NCBI RefSeq assembly: GCF_003576645.1
Contig: NC_044920.1
Coordinates: forward strand, 17,284,303 to 17,348,302
Origin: Ipomoea triloba
Lineage: Eukaryota; Streptophyta; Magnoliopsida; Solanales; Convolvulaceae
Direction: 5' to 3'
Length of the DNA stretch: 64,000 nt
Every line of letters begins with the position of its first letter. Within the stretch, counting starts at the first letter, position 1. Both the position numbers and the translations under genes were made by a program. The notes below the pieces were generated by a model that ran no database searches, was not told the origin of the DNA, and was given only the letters and a program-made list of their open reading frames with translations. Positions 11,100 through 23,746 of this stretch are shown in pieces.

Positions 11100-11660
11100 A
11101 AATTGTGTGCATGTTGGTGTGTTTACAAATAACACTTTTTTGGTTGTACACAAATAATCATGTTATGTGTACCTAGAGATTGTTGTTTTATTGTGTGCAT
11201 CTATGTGATGTAGGTTGTGCATATGTGTGCTAAAACTTGTGTGCCCATGTGCATTTCATTACACACCGTGTGCACCCCTGTGTTGGCCCGTGTGCCATAC
11301 AATGTAAATTCGTGTGCACATATCGTTCGATGAGTTATTACACACTGTTTTCACCCAAGTGTATGACCGTGTGCCTTTCAGTCAAAATTGTTGTGCACAC
11401 AATGTTAGGCGTCTGTGCACATAGCAGATCACTTATGTGTTAGCCTTGTGCCACGCAGTTATTGTGTATGTGCAATGGATATATCGTGGGTCTTTGTTGG
11501 GAAGTTGATGCTCTGGGTTTGCCCATGTGCATTGTAAGGTAAAAACATGTAAAATTTAATACTACGGATTAATCACATCAACGTTTTGGTGTGTGCACAT
11601 ATATATTACAACTGTGTGCACTCGGTTAATATACCTTGTGCAAAGTGCTAACCCAAATGT
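11100..11660. repeat. GTGTGCAC-rich degenerate word region
   Basis: Many spaced copies of GTGTGCA/TGTGCAC with variable flanks (CTTGTGTGCCCATGTGCATT and similar) fill the region. No gene is apparent. It resembles the interior of the other word-array elements, but I could not define its ends. Confidence 0.45.
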
Positions 11661-12645
11661 CTTTAAAATTAGCATAGTTCCTGCTGCTCACCTAGCACAA
11701 ACACTACAAGTACTATCAACAAAAAACATAATCATCTAATGGTCAATTCTCACGTAAACCAAATATGAATATCCTCATGAATAAATGTATTTTTCGCTAA
11801 AAAAACATATCTAAATAATCCCAACTCTAAGCTTTCAAAAATTTGCTTAATGCAACACCAAAATAGTCTTTCATGTTCAAACCACAAAAAAGTAGTGTCC
11901 ACCATGGTCCCTGTAACATCTTCTATCACTTTTCTTGTGTGAGATAACTACAGAAAAGAGCATGTTGAAATTCAATTGCGGCTCGTCATTGTCTAGCAGT
12001 CAACTCCTTAGGTGCATCCACAAGAGGTTACATGTTACCCGAGTGGTCATACTGGATACCTTGTGCATTCTTCTTTTGTTAGCTCAAACTCTAGAACATC
12101 CATGATGATCCACCTATAGCCTTCAAAGGAAACCTCTAAGTGGGCTTACGGAATCATCTCCCTCACAGCCATTTTGTGCTTCCGACTGAGGTTGTGCGCA
12201 ACTCGTTGTTTCTTTAATGCATCGACTAAACCAAAATCAATTCATTTAGCTATTCAAATACACATATGCATTCATTTCTGAAGTGCTAAATTCCTATACT
12301 GACAACCACCTAACCACTCACATTTTAAATTTTACGAGTTGTTAAAGTGCATATTTTTCACAATATGAATTTTAAACAATCTGAACTCACTAATATACAG
12401 TAGCACAAAATAAACCAGGTAGTGTGCACACACTTTTAATATAGCATGCACACAGAATTCAATAAGCTATCCAAATTCACACATGCGTTCATCTCTCACA
12501 ACCATCCAACCACTCACATTTTTAAACTTACAAGTTGTTAAAGCGCACTTTTTTCACAATATGAATTTTAAACAATCTAAAATCACCAATATAAAGCAGC
12601 ACAAAATAAACCAGGCAACGTGCACACACTTTTAATCTAGTGTGC

Positions 12646-12647
<2 letters not shown>
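11661..12647. repeat. Non-coding stretch with a diverged tandem duplication
   Basis: Two copies of about 135 bp, near 12320-12450 and 12517-12650, share GAGTTGTTAAAG or its variant, CACAATATGAATTTTAAACA, CACAAAATAAACCAGG and GTGCACACACTTTTAAT. The remainder (11661-12300) shows no recognisable feature. Confidence 0.55.

Positions 12648-12694
<47 letters not shown>
12648..12694. repeat. (TA)n microsatellite
   Basis: About 45 bp of pure TA. Confidence 0.95.
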
Positions 12695-12698
<4 letters not shown>

Positions 12699-12877
12699 AA
12701 ATGTAACAGAAAAGAATACTGAAGATTAAATACAAGAACTGTTACAACCATTTATATAATTCATCATAATGTTCACATAATAATATTATTTATAACAAAT
12801 TACACATATAATCCGTATTAAAAAGCAATAAATTAGGCCATATGATATATAATTGCCCAACAACCCAATCCAAATGT

Positions 12878-13544
12878 GGCAATTTATACCGTGGACCAGG
12901 GTGCACAATGCATTGTGCACCCCATACCAAAACGACGTCGTTTTGGTCATTTTAATTAATGGTTTTTTTTTGGAAATCACGTTTCCCGTTTCGATCGGTC
13001 TGTGTATTTGTGTTAATATTCTGTGTATTCTTTAAAGACATCCTGTGTATTGTAGACTACGATTCTGTGTATTCATCTTAGGGGTACTTAAACATAGGTT
13101 GTATCAATATTCTGTGTATTCTTTCAAGTCATTCTATGTATTCTAGACAAGGATTCCGTGTATTCATGTTAGTGGTATTTAAATACATGGGTGATGTGTT
13201 TGTGTATTTGGTGTTCTCATATTCTCTGTATTCTTTGAAGGCATTTTGTGTATTGTCGACTAGTCGACGACTACGATTCTGTGTATTCATGTTAGGGGTA
13301 CTTAAACATAGGTTGTGACGTGTTTTGTGTATTTGAATGCTAGGAGGATGATTTTTGTGTAGTTATGTCAATATTCTATGTATTCACTCAAATCATTCTG
13401 TGTATTCTAGACAAGAATTCTGTGTATTCTAGACAATGAATTTCATGAAGTCATTCGCGTCCACGTCCACTAATATCGAAACGACGTCATTTCGGACCAG
13501 GTTCCACAATGCACTGTGGACCCTGGTCTACGATATAACGATTG
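12878..13544. mobile_element. Mutator-like word-array element with 9-bp TSD
   Basis: Perfect 9-bp direct repeats TCCAAATGT flank it (12869-12877 and 13545-13553). The ends are GGCAATTTATACCGTGGACC and, inverted, CAATCGTTATATCGTAGACC. Just inside lie a 22-bp palindrome (12900-12921, centre AATGCATT) and the perfect 20-bp palindrome CCAAAACGACGTCGTTTTGG (12927-12946); weaker counterparts lie near the right end (13477-13520). The centre is an array of TTCTGTGTATTC words with spacers such as TAGACTACGA and GGGGTACTTAAACATAGG. No transposase is present. Nine-base duplications point to the Mutator superfamily. Confidence 0.8.
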
Positions 13545-13553
13545 TCCAAATGT

Positions 13554-14834
13554 ACCTAATATTAAATGATCCAATTTATTTTCCTTTTTAATGTACCTGA
13601 AGGCCTAAAGTATAAATTTATTTAGGTTTGAACTCGACCAGACCTGACCTAGATGTACCTAGCTATATATACTCATTTTAGGTTTTTTTCTAGAATTCTA
13701 TTTTACTCTTAGTCTCTTACATTATTTGCAAAAGCGCCCCTCATCCCTATCACCTCTCACTCTTGTGATCTCTTCACTCTCACCTACCCATCGCTCTCTT
13801 ACGTTTTCTCCAGCATCTGCCTCTTCGCCTCTCGTGACTTCGTCTCCGGCCTCTCTATTGTACCGTCACTCCTTTACTTCATCTCTTATTCTCCGTGGAA
13901 TCGTGTCTTCGCCTCCGGTTATTCATCTCCCGGTGAATGTCTTCTGTCATCTCGATTTTTGAGTTTTAGATACTCATAGGCTCAATTCTCAATCGCTCTT
14001 TCTCTTACCTCTCTCGCTATTTACATAGGAAACTTTAGAGAGAGAAAAAAATTACTGTAAGGAGGAAAATGTGTTTTTCCGTTGTTTGGTTGAATGGAAA
14101 ATGTTTTCCATTGGAACTTGAATTTCCAAAAGTTAAGGAAAACAAATTCTTAGTTGAAAAAGGTGGTATTTTGTTTTCCATGGAGTTTGGGAAGAAAGTT
14201 TGAGCAAGTAGACTATTTTACCCTCATCAATAATAATATAATATATTATAACTATTAATTGTTAATGGCATATTAGTCTTTATATTCATAATTCTTTACT
14301 ATTCCAAATCCAACCAAACAATGAAATTCATATTCCCAGTAATTTCTTTTCAACCAACCAAACAATGGAATTCATATTCCTAGTAATTTCTTTTCCACCA
14401 ACCAAACAATGGAATCTATTTTCATGGTAATTTGTTTTCCATGGAATTTGAATTCCATTTCCTTCAAATATTTTTCAGCGAACCAAACGAACTGTAAGTG
14501 AATTTGTTCTGGGACCCACTGCCCACAAAAAATTATTTGTTTCGCTTAATGTGCGCACCCATCAAGCACGTATACTGCACACCAACTGAACATGTTAAAG
14601 ATATTTCAATTTTTTTTCTTAGCTCTCGCCTATTTTATCTTTCATAGTCATATGCAAAAACCTATTAAATATCCAACTAATGTTGTTAACCTATTAAAAG
14701 TTGAAACTAAAGAAGGATAGAACGTATAGTATTTTCCAAAATAAAATGACAAGATAAGTGGAATAAATTGTCTAAATACCAAAAATCCTACTAGATGCCA
14801 AAAATCCAAAATCCAGCAAATCTTATTCTCTCTC
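13554..14834. other. No gene recognised; MITE-like repeat inside
   Basis: An ORF at 13726-13962 encodes a Ser/Pro-rich peptide without motifs and is probably chance. Around 14060-14490 there is a MITE-like block with three related copies of CCAAACAATGGAATTCATAT and ends TTGTTTGGTTGAATGG / CGAACCAAACGAAC. The rest is AT-rich and uninformative. Confidence 0.45.
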
Positions 14835-15028
14835 GGTGTTTAAGAGTAAGGCTGCGAAGACTTCTGCTGTAGTCGGTCAATATACCCAAACCCACACCGC
14901 ACTCTCAACTCTGCAAAATCCTCTCAATCGGCCTGCTTAGCTTCTCTACGGAAAACCAGAAGAACAGCGAAAACAAGCCGTATTCTATGCCTTCGATCTC
15001 TCTCTCTCAACCCTCTCTATCACCACAG
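14835..15028 (+). other. Putative 5' UTR exon of the CCCH gene
   Basis: The stretch is less AT-rich than its surroundings and pyrimidine-rich (CTCTCAACTCTG, TCTCTCTCTCAACCCTCTC). It ends in CACAG followed by GTGAGC, a strong plant donor site. The next plus-strand coding exon begins at 19826, so this is a plausible non-coding first exon with a long intron. No TATA box can be assigned with confidence, and the link to the downstream gene is inferred. Confidence 0.35.
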
Positions 15029-15036
15029 GTGAGCTA

Positions 15037-15088
<52 letters not shown>

Positions 15089-17689
15089 TGTGACAAACAC
15101 ACACGTTGTGTGTACAAGTGGTCCAAGTGGAGTGTGTCTATGTACTTACGTATGTGTTTCTTCCGCCGTAGGGATTTTCATTTTCGTTTTATTATCAGTT
15201 TGAGCTTCACTTTTCTGCTACTGTAGTCACTATGCCTGTATAATGTGCTTCTTAGTTCTTAATAACCTAACTGTCCGTGTTTATATGCCGGAGAAGCAGA
15301 TAAAAATATGTTCTTAACTTTGTTTATTAGCCCTTTTTTTCAAAATTTAATTTTTTGAAAATATGATTCTGTATCAGTGAATGTTCAATTGATGATCATA
15401 GTTTAGGTTTAAGAGAATTTTGTGTTGTGTATATCTTTTTTGGGTTCATACTAGAGGAACTGGAGGTAGGATTTGAACCCAGGCTAAATGGTTTACTAGA
15501 GGAACTGGAGGTAGGATTTGAACCCAGGCTAAATGGTTAGACAGTGGTTTGGCTTACTGGCTTACTACTAGGCTCAAGTGTTAAACCCAGCTTCAACCAG
15601 TTTGATGTGGTTGGACTGCTTTTGGTGCAAGGAAGAACCATGGGGTTGAACTCCTAAATTGAGTTTAATAATGCTAATGAAGCATTATTAAGGCAATTTA
15701 AAGTAGTTGAACTGCTTTAAGTGCAACTACTGTGCAAGGAAGAAATTATGTGATTTTATGAGTGGAAAATATCTGGACTTTGCTTTTTGTAAATGCTGAA
15801 ACAAATAACCATGGATATTGCAGCTTCTAATTAAGAGTGAATTGGGATTTGATTATAAACAGTTCAGGTTCTATATGATGAGTTTCTTTCAGTGCTCTTG
15901 CTAAATAATTTTTATAATTTTCTTGACATTTAGTGCCTATTTGTTATAAGATATGAAATGCACATCTTTTAAAGGGGTCAATGATAGTACTTTGAAGTGT
16001 AAAGTTCACTACTTGAGATCTAAAAAGCACATATTACCATTATTTTTGAATACTTCTGCAAACTGACAAAACCGGCATCCAACATATAATGAAATCATAT
16101 TCCAGAATTTTCATATTTTCAACAAATAAACCAAATTGCAGAAAATTTGAAAGTCATGGCAATTGCCACAAATAAATTAATTCATTTCAATGCACCACAT
16201 GCAATTTCAGAGATAGAAGTAGAAGAGTTGCATGGAGAATAACATGCAACAGATGAGGAGGTTCCTACTTGAAAGAGGGAGGGAATCATACCAGATTTTG
16301 AGATATATGCAGTGGATGATGATTGTGATATGCTCCATAAGAGGATAGTCTTACTGGTTGTTGGGTAACTTGTCCCTACTAAAATTCTCAAAACCTTTTG
16401 AAGTTGTAACCATATAGCCATATTACAATCAAACAAGCAGCTTAGTGAAGCACAATTCAGCTGTGAACATAACTTTGTACTTTTGACCCTGAACATACAC
16501 CTCACTTTAGTGTTCTGGAGAGTAGTATACATATTTTGAAAAGAAGAGAGCAATAGAGTGATGAAGATCCAAACTTTGCAGGAGAAGTAGTACTTGCATT
16601 CACGTACAGTTACGAGCTTACAATTGGTCAAAGTCAAACAATTCTAATAGTAAAAAAAATCTAATGAAGTATGCTTCAAATTCTCACTTTGTGCTTCAGG
16701 AGACCCAAAACATGCAGTTAACTGATGGCCTTTTGCTTGTGTTGCCTGAAGAGCAGAAGAAGAGGTTGTGAAGTAATTGGATGATAGAGAGTGGTTGTCA
16801 CTGAATTTTGAGCAAATTGATCCTAAAGGCCTAATTTCTTAGGGAGAGGAAATCCCACACATCTAATCATCCGTATATTTGAAGTGAATCCTCTAGTACT
16901 TGTGGCTTGCTATTCTTCCAACCAATTTGGAGAAGAAGCTGATTTGGGAAAAAGGTTCATCGGGAAAAGCAGTTTGGTTTACTACATTGTTGATTAACGT
17001 AAATAAATTCCCTAGAGTTTCAACTCCAATCAAGTCAAGAAAGAAAGTTGAGATATGTGCCTGGACTCCTAGAGTTGAGTCACGCATAATAGTTACAGTA
17101 AACCACAACTATAAGTGATCCCTTCATTAAAAACTATATTCTTATTGCTAGTTTTTTATTGGAAAGAACTTGTAAGGCATCTCATGGTCATACTATAGTT
17201 AGTGAAACTGCCAAGTCAGCTCAAGAAGTATATTCTCTTGCATAAGTATAGTCATGCTATAGTCAGTCATCTAATGCTCACATTGGGCAGTTGGATGAAT
17301 CCACTATACCTGGGGAGTGAGGACTATCAATTTTGCTTTATAGCTCTTCAAGAGGCCTTTTAGTTTGCTACAAGAAGTACTAGTACTTGGGAGTGCTTAT
17401 TTGATGTTTATAAATGTGGCCATAGGTGCTTGATTTGTTGAAGGGGGATGTGTCTTCTAAATTTTGATTTTGTGGTAGTATGGTGACTTTTTCTTGTAAA
17501 GGTGATTTATTGTATTCCTAGACTAAGCTATTTCATTTTCAAAAAAAAAAAAAGACTAAGCTATTTGGGTGTAGGTAAGATGGTTGAACTAAGTGTGTGC
17601 CATTCAACTTTAGTATGCTTCATATGTATGAAAAACAAATTGGCGCATTTTGATGCCAACATAATTTAACTCATTGTGGGTCTTGGAGG

Positions 17690-18970
17690 CAAACTTGTGA
17701 AAAGCGTGCGAAAAGCGTGCGCTTTTCTGCTTAAACGCAAAAGCGACACAAGCGAGCCCTTGGGGGTGTTTGGTTATTGGCTTATAAGCCAAATTTTAGC
17801 TTATTTGATCAAATTTAGCTTTTTGACCAACCAATAAGCTATTTTGAAGTGTTTGGTAAATGACTTATTGGCCTTGGCTTATTGGGCCAATAAGCTGAAA
17901 ATTGAAAAGCTAATGAATGTAGCTTTTTGTATCAGCTGGTTGGGAACAATGGGTATATTGACTATTTTATCCTTTAAAATCAATGGGATTTACTGGTAAA
18001 TGGGTTGCGTGTTTGTTATTTTATAATAATAATAATAATAATACCCTTAAATGTCATTTTACATTCAATCAGCTACTAGTAAACAGTTAATTTACTAAAC
18101 AGTTTTTTATAACAACCAGCTGGTCAAACCAGTTAACGCAATCAGCCATCAGCTACTAGCTAAACCAACCAGCTATCAGCGGTTTGCCAAACAAGGGTCT
18201 CTACGCTTCTTCAAGGATGAAGAGGCGACCGCTTCTTCTCGCTTTTCTCTGAAGTTCGCTAGTCAACGGAGGTCAGCGATAAAAAAATTACCAAAACTCC
18301 AAAACTGACGCAAAGCTACTTTAGTGTTTCATTTTTTCTGCCTCATTCGCACATAGCACTTCATCGCCGCACCTCCTCCACCATCCAAACCCTCCTCGTT
18401 GCGCTTCCAATCACACTTCCTCTTCGCCGCCTCCACCTTGCCGTAGTCACCTCCTCCCTACGAGCCGACTGCTCACCGCCAACGCGAGTACGCCTAGGTC
18501 AAGGTAATTCTTGATGCCCCGGCACTTGTCTTTTTTTTTTTTTTTTTTTTTTTTTGAATTGTTGTCCGGAGTCGCCAATTGAAGCATTGAATGCCGATGG
18601 GTGCCTGGGTCTTTTCGTTGTTAAATACTTAAATTGAGTGTTTTGGGTTAAATGGGAGTCTAGCAGGTCAGATTTTGTTTTTTTTTTCGTTTTTTTTTTT
18701 TTTAATTCTTTATATAATATTAAGTTATTATTGGTAATTTATTAATTATTATTGTTATACACTTATAATTAAAATCTTAAATTACAATTTACAATTGTTG
18801 ATTGTTGAATTGAATTATTAAGATGTTAAATAGTAATGTTATTTTGCATTATTATTTGAATATTTTTGAGTATATATTAATTTTTTTTAAAGTGTCGCTC
18901 GCTTTGCTTTAAAGCGAAGCCTTGGCTCATCGCTTCGGTGCACTTTTCGCTTTCAAAAGTTTGCCTGGAG
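17690..18970. repeat. Repeat with AAAGCG-rich inverted ends
   Basis: The left part has GCGCTTTTCTGC and AAACGCAAAAGCGACACAAG. The right part has GCTTTGCTTTAAAGCGAAGC and CACTTTTCGCTTTC. Between them lie a GTGTTTGG-type MITE, a GC-richer stretch (18200-18510) and a T-run at about 18531-18555. This is an old, probably non-autonomous DNA element; its target duplications are not resolved. Confidence 0.4.
17758..18200. mobile_element. MITE with GTGTTTGG / CCAAACA ends (PIF/Harbinger-like)
   Basis: It begins TTGGGGGTGTTTGGTTATTG with repeated CTTATTGGCC/AAGCTA words. It ends with GATCAGCT-like words and GGTTTGCCAAACAAGGG. The ends and internal TAGCTGAT-type repeats resemble the larger element at 34149-35636. 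A clear TTA duplication is not visible. Confidence 0.5.
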
Positions 18971-19825
18971 GTCTATTGAAAGTTGACCTTCATTAGCTAA
19001 AAAATGGTATTATATTGGAATGTTATGCTTTTGATAATAGCAATAAGTGACCTGGAAGTTTTGAGACCATGAAAAGTTGATTGTGAAATCTCCAATCCCA
19101 GTAATTCTAAGTGAAGATGTATTTTTGATGCTTCTGGTCTAAATTGTGATGCAATAAATAACAAGTAACCTGGACACTTTTGAAACCGTAGAAAATTGAC
19201 TGCAAAGTGCCAAGTATTATCAGGCTGAGCAAAGATATATTCTTGATGCTTTTGCCTAAGTTGTGATTGCAATCTTCTCAGTTTCTCATAGATTTGACTT
19301 TTTTCCTTGGGCCTAACACTTATTTCTCTCTTGTTGCCAAACACTGGAATATAATTGGGACAAGCTTCTTTATTGCTGCCTATTAGCAGAAAATACTTCT
19401 ATTATGAACCATCCAATCATTATAAGGCTGGGTACAGCCGTACAGTTATATTCAAGATGCTGTTGGTTTTGATGTTTATCTCCCTAATTCTCATAGATGT
19501 GCCTGTACTTTTCTGTTTGCTAAAAACTTCAGTTGCTCTTGAAGCCAAACACTAGAATAGGAATAGGCACAAGCTTCTTTGTTGCAGCTTACCAACTGGC
19601 ACTGCACTGATTCTTCCTTGTAATATATACTTTGTAGTGTAATCATATTTCCTATTGGTTCGTCTCTGTATGTGTACTTTGATGTGCATAATCTGGGACA
19701 TATTATGGAATGAAAGCAGGAATACGAGTACTCTGTTACTTAATGTAATCATGTTGCCCCGTGGTCTTTCAGATCATGCTGTACTTGGGCAGATAATATC
19801 ACTGATGCTTGTAAACAAGGGTGTT

Positions 19826-22800
19826 ATGGGTGAAAGTGTGAGAAAGCGCAGATCTATGTGGGACACTGAAGAAAATTTCTCTCGTCATGAGTTGAATGCC
19901 AAAAATGCATGGGTTGGGAAGTGTGACTATCCCAGTCATGATGGAAGAAGTTATCAGGAGCAGGTTTCTTCAAAAACTGATAATTCATCCAAACGGCATT
20001 CTGGCTGGAACCACTCACCACAAAATAGTCTTCTTCAAACAAGTCAAAGGATCAGCAAAGATGTAGAGCGACTTCCAGAAACTGAGGAGCATAAAAGGGA
20101 AAAGTTTTATCATGAAAACATGTCTCCAACTTTCGATGGACGGAGGCAACTAAGGAATAGCCAGTTCCCTGAACATGGTTTGAGTCAGTCTCGCAGGTCT
20201 GCGACTGTGTTCTCATATGATGCATCTTTTCGGTTGATTACCTATAAACAATGTTATGATTTCACTTATAAATGCCTGTTTTTGTTCTATTTATATTTAA
20301 ACATTCATTCTGAAATAATATCAGTGGAAAACATATAGAATTTTTATGAAACTTAGGGGCTTAGGGCCTGTTCAGTAATGTGGAAAAAAAAAAATGGAAA
20401 AATGGAAACATGTTTAGATGGAAAATAGAAAATAATTGGAAATAGAAAACATTTTTCCAAAATTTCCAACTTTGCAATGAAAGTAGGAAAACTTGGGAAA
20501 TTGATCTTCCATGTTTATCAGTATAGTTTCTTTTTTTTTCCTCAAGTGGAATCCATACTTTTTGGAAAATGAAAATTGAAAGAAGTTGAAAAATGGAAAA
20601 AGTTGAGGCAGACTAAACAGGCCTAGTTTTTTGTTGAGCAAGATAGAGCACTGTCTTTTGGGTTTCCTGAAGTTATTTTACTTGTTTTAGAGTAATTTTT
20701 TTTAACTTTCTATTGTTTACTAGGCATCCAGGAAGAGGCAGGAGCAGGAGTCCTGGAAGGGCAAAAGGCAGGAGCAGAAGCCGCAGCTGGAGTAGGGACA
20801 GAAGATGGAGGAGTAGAAGTAGAAGCAGGAGCAGGGACAAGGGAAATTTAAGAGGCAGGAGTAGAAGTAGTTCTCCAAATTACAAAGGTGATCCATATGG
20901 ATGGGATGATAGACAGATAGGATCTCGAATATCATCTAAGGTCTGTAGAGATTTTGCCAATGGGAAGTGTAGGAGGGGTGGTGAATGCAGGTTCTTTCAT
21001 CCAGATAACTTCAAGAACAGGGATGGATATTCATCAGAGTACAACTTGGCTGAAAGATGGGGTAGCAGGAATGAGAATGGAGATGCCTCAAGATATGCTG
21101 ATACTGAAGCACTTGAAGTCCATTTTCGTGGTAAGATTCCTGATGCCTATAATATAGAGCATGAACACCCCAGGAACAACAGAGGTATGATTACTTGCAA
21201 GGATTTTGTCAAAGGTAAGTGTCGCTGGGGAGCATCATGCAGATTTTCTCATTCTGGTACTTCTGGTCACAACTATGATAGTAGCATTAGGAATGCATCC
21301 TCTGATTATGATCGGGAGCATGAACCAAGTAAAACTAGTAAAACTTTGTGCAAGTATTTTGTGGCTGGGAAGTGCTATAGTGAAAACTGCAAATTTTCTC
21401 ATGATGGCCCTACACCTAGCAATGTTGAAATGAGGCCCTCTGATGACATTGGTGGCCACAGATTGGATGAGAAGAATGACAGCTGGGTTTGCCCAAAATG
21501 GAATGATGCAGAAATGGACTCAAGCTTCGTGAGGGCTTCTAGGCGAGGTGATAATGTTGGAAAATCAGACAATTCAGGTGCAGTTGATACTGATAGAAAT
21601 AATCATATTGGGGATCATAGCGTTGCTGACACAAACAAGTTGTGGAATAAACCAGTGTGGGATGATGCAGCTAGGGCCTCGAACCTTGAGAAGAATAGTG
21701 AGTGGGATGACACTGCTTTGAGGACAAATCCTACAGTTACTGTATCTGTTGATCAGATCAATAGTAGATGGACCTATAGTTTAGAAAATGAGAGAGCTAT
21801 CTGGCAAAATACTGCTTCCTGCGAGGAAAGAGATGCTACTCCTAATGTTATAGCAGCAAAGACTTCTGAATCTATTCTGGAAATTTTAACCAACAATCAA
21901 GAAAATAATATACTTTCCCAAGCTTCACAATCCCGAAATTTGAATGGAAGTTCAGTTCATGGTGAAAGGCAGGACACAATGAAAGAAACTTCAGGCATCT
22001 TTCTTTCCACCAAAGTCATGCAGCCTTGTCTATCTTCAAATCGTTATATTGGGTCATATCCTTTTGAGGACAGTGGCAAGACAATTATCTCTAATGTGTC
22101 AAATGATTTAAACAACTCTAGACAGAGTATCCATCCAGTTTCATTGCCTGAACAAAGTTTTAATGAAACTAGTGCAATGGCTAGCCGAGGCTCTGAATAT
22201 TCTTCATTTTTGGGTGGAGCTGCCCAAGATGAGGCTAGGCTGCATGCTATCCCTTCAAATGGACATGGCATTAGGTCAAATGAGATCAGACAGAGCTGTC
22301 AGAAAGAAGCTGCCACCAGACCGGAGGTGCTAGAGTTAAGTGCTCTGCAAAATCTTTCTGGTGCTATATTCAGTGTGCAAACAAGTCAACTGCATGGTTC
22401 TTTGGCTTCTCTCACCAAGAAATTTGAGCATGAGCCAGCTAAATCTCAACTACATGCAGTTCTTCCTTCAGTTGTCCCTTCTGATTCCAACTCTGAACTA
22501 CTTCCCACATACAATGCTGTGTATACCCAGCCTAATCCAATGATAAATGCTCCAGATCTATGTCATGCCCATAGTGATGGATTTAAGTGGGGTACACCTG
22601 GCAACTATGTAATGCCAGCTGCCAATGCTTCCTATTTGGATAAACAGGAAACTAGTGTTTCTCTTAAACAATCAAATGAATTACCTGCCTTGAATTCTGA
22701 AAATAGAAACATAGATAAATTTGATGATTCAAATGTGGAGTACACCAAGGATCTATGTTTGAAGCTACAGGAGGCTGTTGCAAAATCAGAAGTAAAGAGA

Positions 22801-23746
22801 AACAATAGACTAGTTGCCAAAGAATGCGATGATGGGCAAGAAAATAAGAATTCCCATAAAGCCAATGGCCGCGGCAAGGATGAAGAGGTAAATGCTAACA
22901 AAGATGATAAGGTGATCCGGTTGTTCAAGAATGCTCTTATAGAATTTGTTAAGGAGATCCTGAAGCCCACTTGGAAAGAAGGTCGGATGAGCAGAGAAGT
23001 ACACAAGACTGTTGTTAAGAAGGTGGTTGATAAAGTGACTGGCAGTATTCAAGGAGATCATTTCCCTAAAACACAAGACAAAATTGAGCAATTTCTGTCC
23101 TATTCCAAAGCCAAAATTAACAAACTGGCACAGGTAATTTAGTTTCATTTCTTGGTTAATGCATTGAAGTTCAAAATCCTTAGACATGTGTTTTTTAAAT
23201 GAAACTCACTCAAGGGATCATTTTAAAAATGATCACAAGTATGGCAGAAATGGAAGCTAAGTTGAGTATAGTTCAAAGATGGTTTGGGCATGTTCAGTGT
23301 GTAGGTACTATAGATGCACTATTTAGTAGTGATATTTAGAAGTAGTAGGAGTAGGATTTAGGTGAGATAGGGGTTGACCAAAAAAAAACTTGGTTAGATG
23401 TTTTAAGAAAAAGGGGCTGCACCCAAAGTGACACTAAAGAGAGCTCAATGGAGAAATATAAATGAGGGTTGGCTCATAGCTGCATCATTCAAGTGTTTCC
23501 CACCTTTCCCTGAAAAAAAAATGAAAATAAAAAATAAGCTGCTTCATATGATCTGGTGTCTGTTTGGGAAAACAAGAGGGGTAAGAGGAAATAATTTTCT
23601 GGTCTTGAGACATTCCTGAGAATGTTTTTAAATTCTTATTATGTTTGGCACTGGTCTCTTCCTTTCTGGATATGCAGACCACATCCTAAACCTCTCTTAT
23701 TCTCTTGCAGGCATATGTGGAGCGATGTCTAAAGGCCAACACTTGA
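19826..23746 (+). CDS. CCCH zinc-finger, RS-rich nuclear protein (C3H38-like)
   Basis: Three coding exons join in frame: 19826-20196, 20724-23133 and 23711-23746 (2817 nt, 938 aa). The start MGESVRKRRSMWD was chosen because RKRRS-W-D openings are typical of this plant family. Exon 1 ends CTCGCAG before GTCTGC and exon 2 begins after TTTACTAG; exon 2 ends CTGGCACAG before GTAATT and exon 3 begins after CTCTTGCAG, giving the C-terminus AYVERCLKANT. After the splice comes an Arg/Ser-rich region (residues about 125-180). Three CCCH fingers follow: CRDFANGKCRRGGECRFFH, CKDFVKGKCRWGASCRFSH and CKYFVAGKCYSENCKFSH. A long Asn/Ser-rich middle leads to a conserved helical tail (FVKEILKPTWKEG, KTVVKKVVDKV). 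RS repeats plus CCCH fingers suggest a nuclear RNA-binding, splicing-related role. It most resembles Arabidopsis zinc-finger CCCH protein 38, from memory. The upstream frame stays open to 19655, so an earlier start cannot be excluded. Confidence 0.85.
20365..20623. mobile_element. MITE in the first coding intron of the CCCH gene
   Basis: Inverted ends GGCCTGTTCAGTAATG and CAGACTAAACAGGCC are flanked by the 3-bp repeat TAG (20362-20364 and 20624-20626). The interior is rich in ATGGAAAA words in both orientations. A three-base duplication and about 260 bp fit a Tourist-like MITE. It lies wholly inside the intron 20197-20723, so the coding sequence is untouched. Confidence 0.6.
23240..23500 (+). 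pseudogene. RTE-type LINE 3' remnant in the second intron
   Basis: In the plus frame the sequence reads EAKLSIVQRWFGHVQ, then scattered remnants, then KKTWLDVLRK. RWFGHVQ and KKTW-D-L-K are hallmarks of the reverse-transcriptase C-terminus of plant RTE elements. Stops and small indels break it. It sits between the donor at 23134 and the acceptor at 23710. Confidence 0.65.

Larger units (their letters stand above)
15029..19825. other. Long intron or intergenic region with repeat remnants
   Basis: It contains a compound (CT)n(TA)n(CA)n microsatellite at 15036-15088, a 45-bp-period direct duplication at about 15450-15539 (unit has GGAACTGGAGGTAGGATTTG), a 12-A run between two GACTAAGCTATTT copies at about 17521-17566, and the MITE and AAAGCG repeats listed separately. 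ORFs at 16182-16637 and 16893-17118 have no recognisable motifs. Two similar segments near 19330-19380 and 19530-19590 share CCAAACACTRGAATA and ACAAGCTTCTTT. Confidence 0.5.

Noticed and set aside
13726..13962. A Ser/Pro-rich 78-codon ORF
   Set aside because: No motif, composition follows a CT-rich stretch, and there are no supporting splice or neighbour signals.
16182..17118. Minus- and plus-strand ORFs as genes
   Set aside because: No recognisable domain and the frames overlap on both strands; it may be old repeat DNA.
20720..23187. Minus-strand ORFs opposite the CCCH gene
   Set aside because: Shadows of the Arg/Ser-rich and long coding exon on the plus strand.
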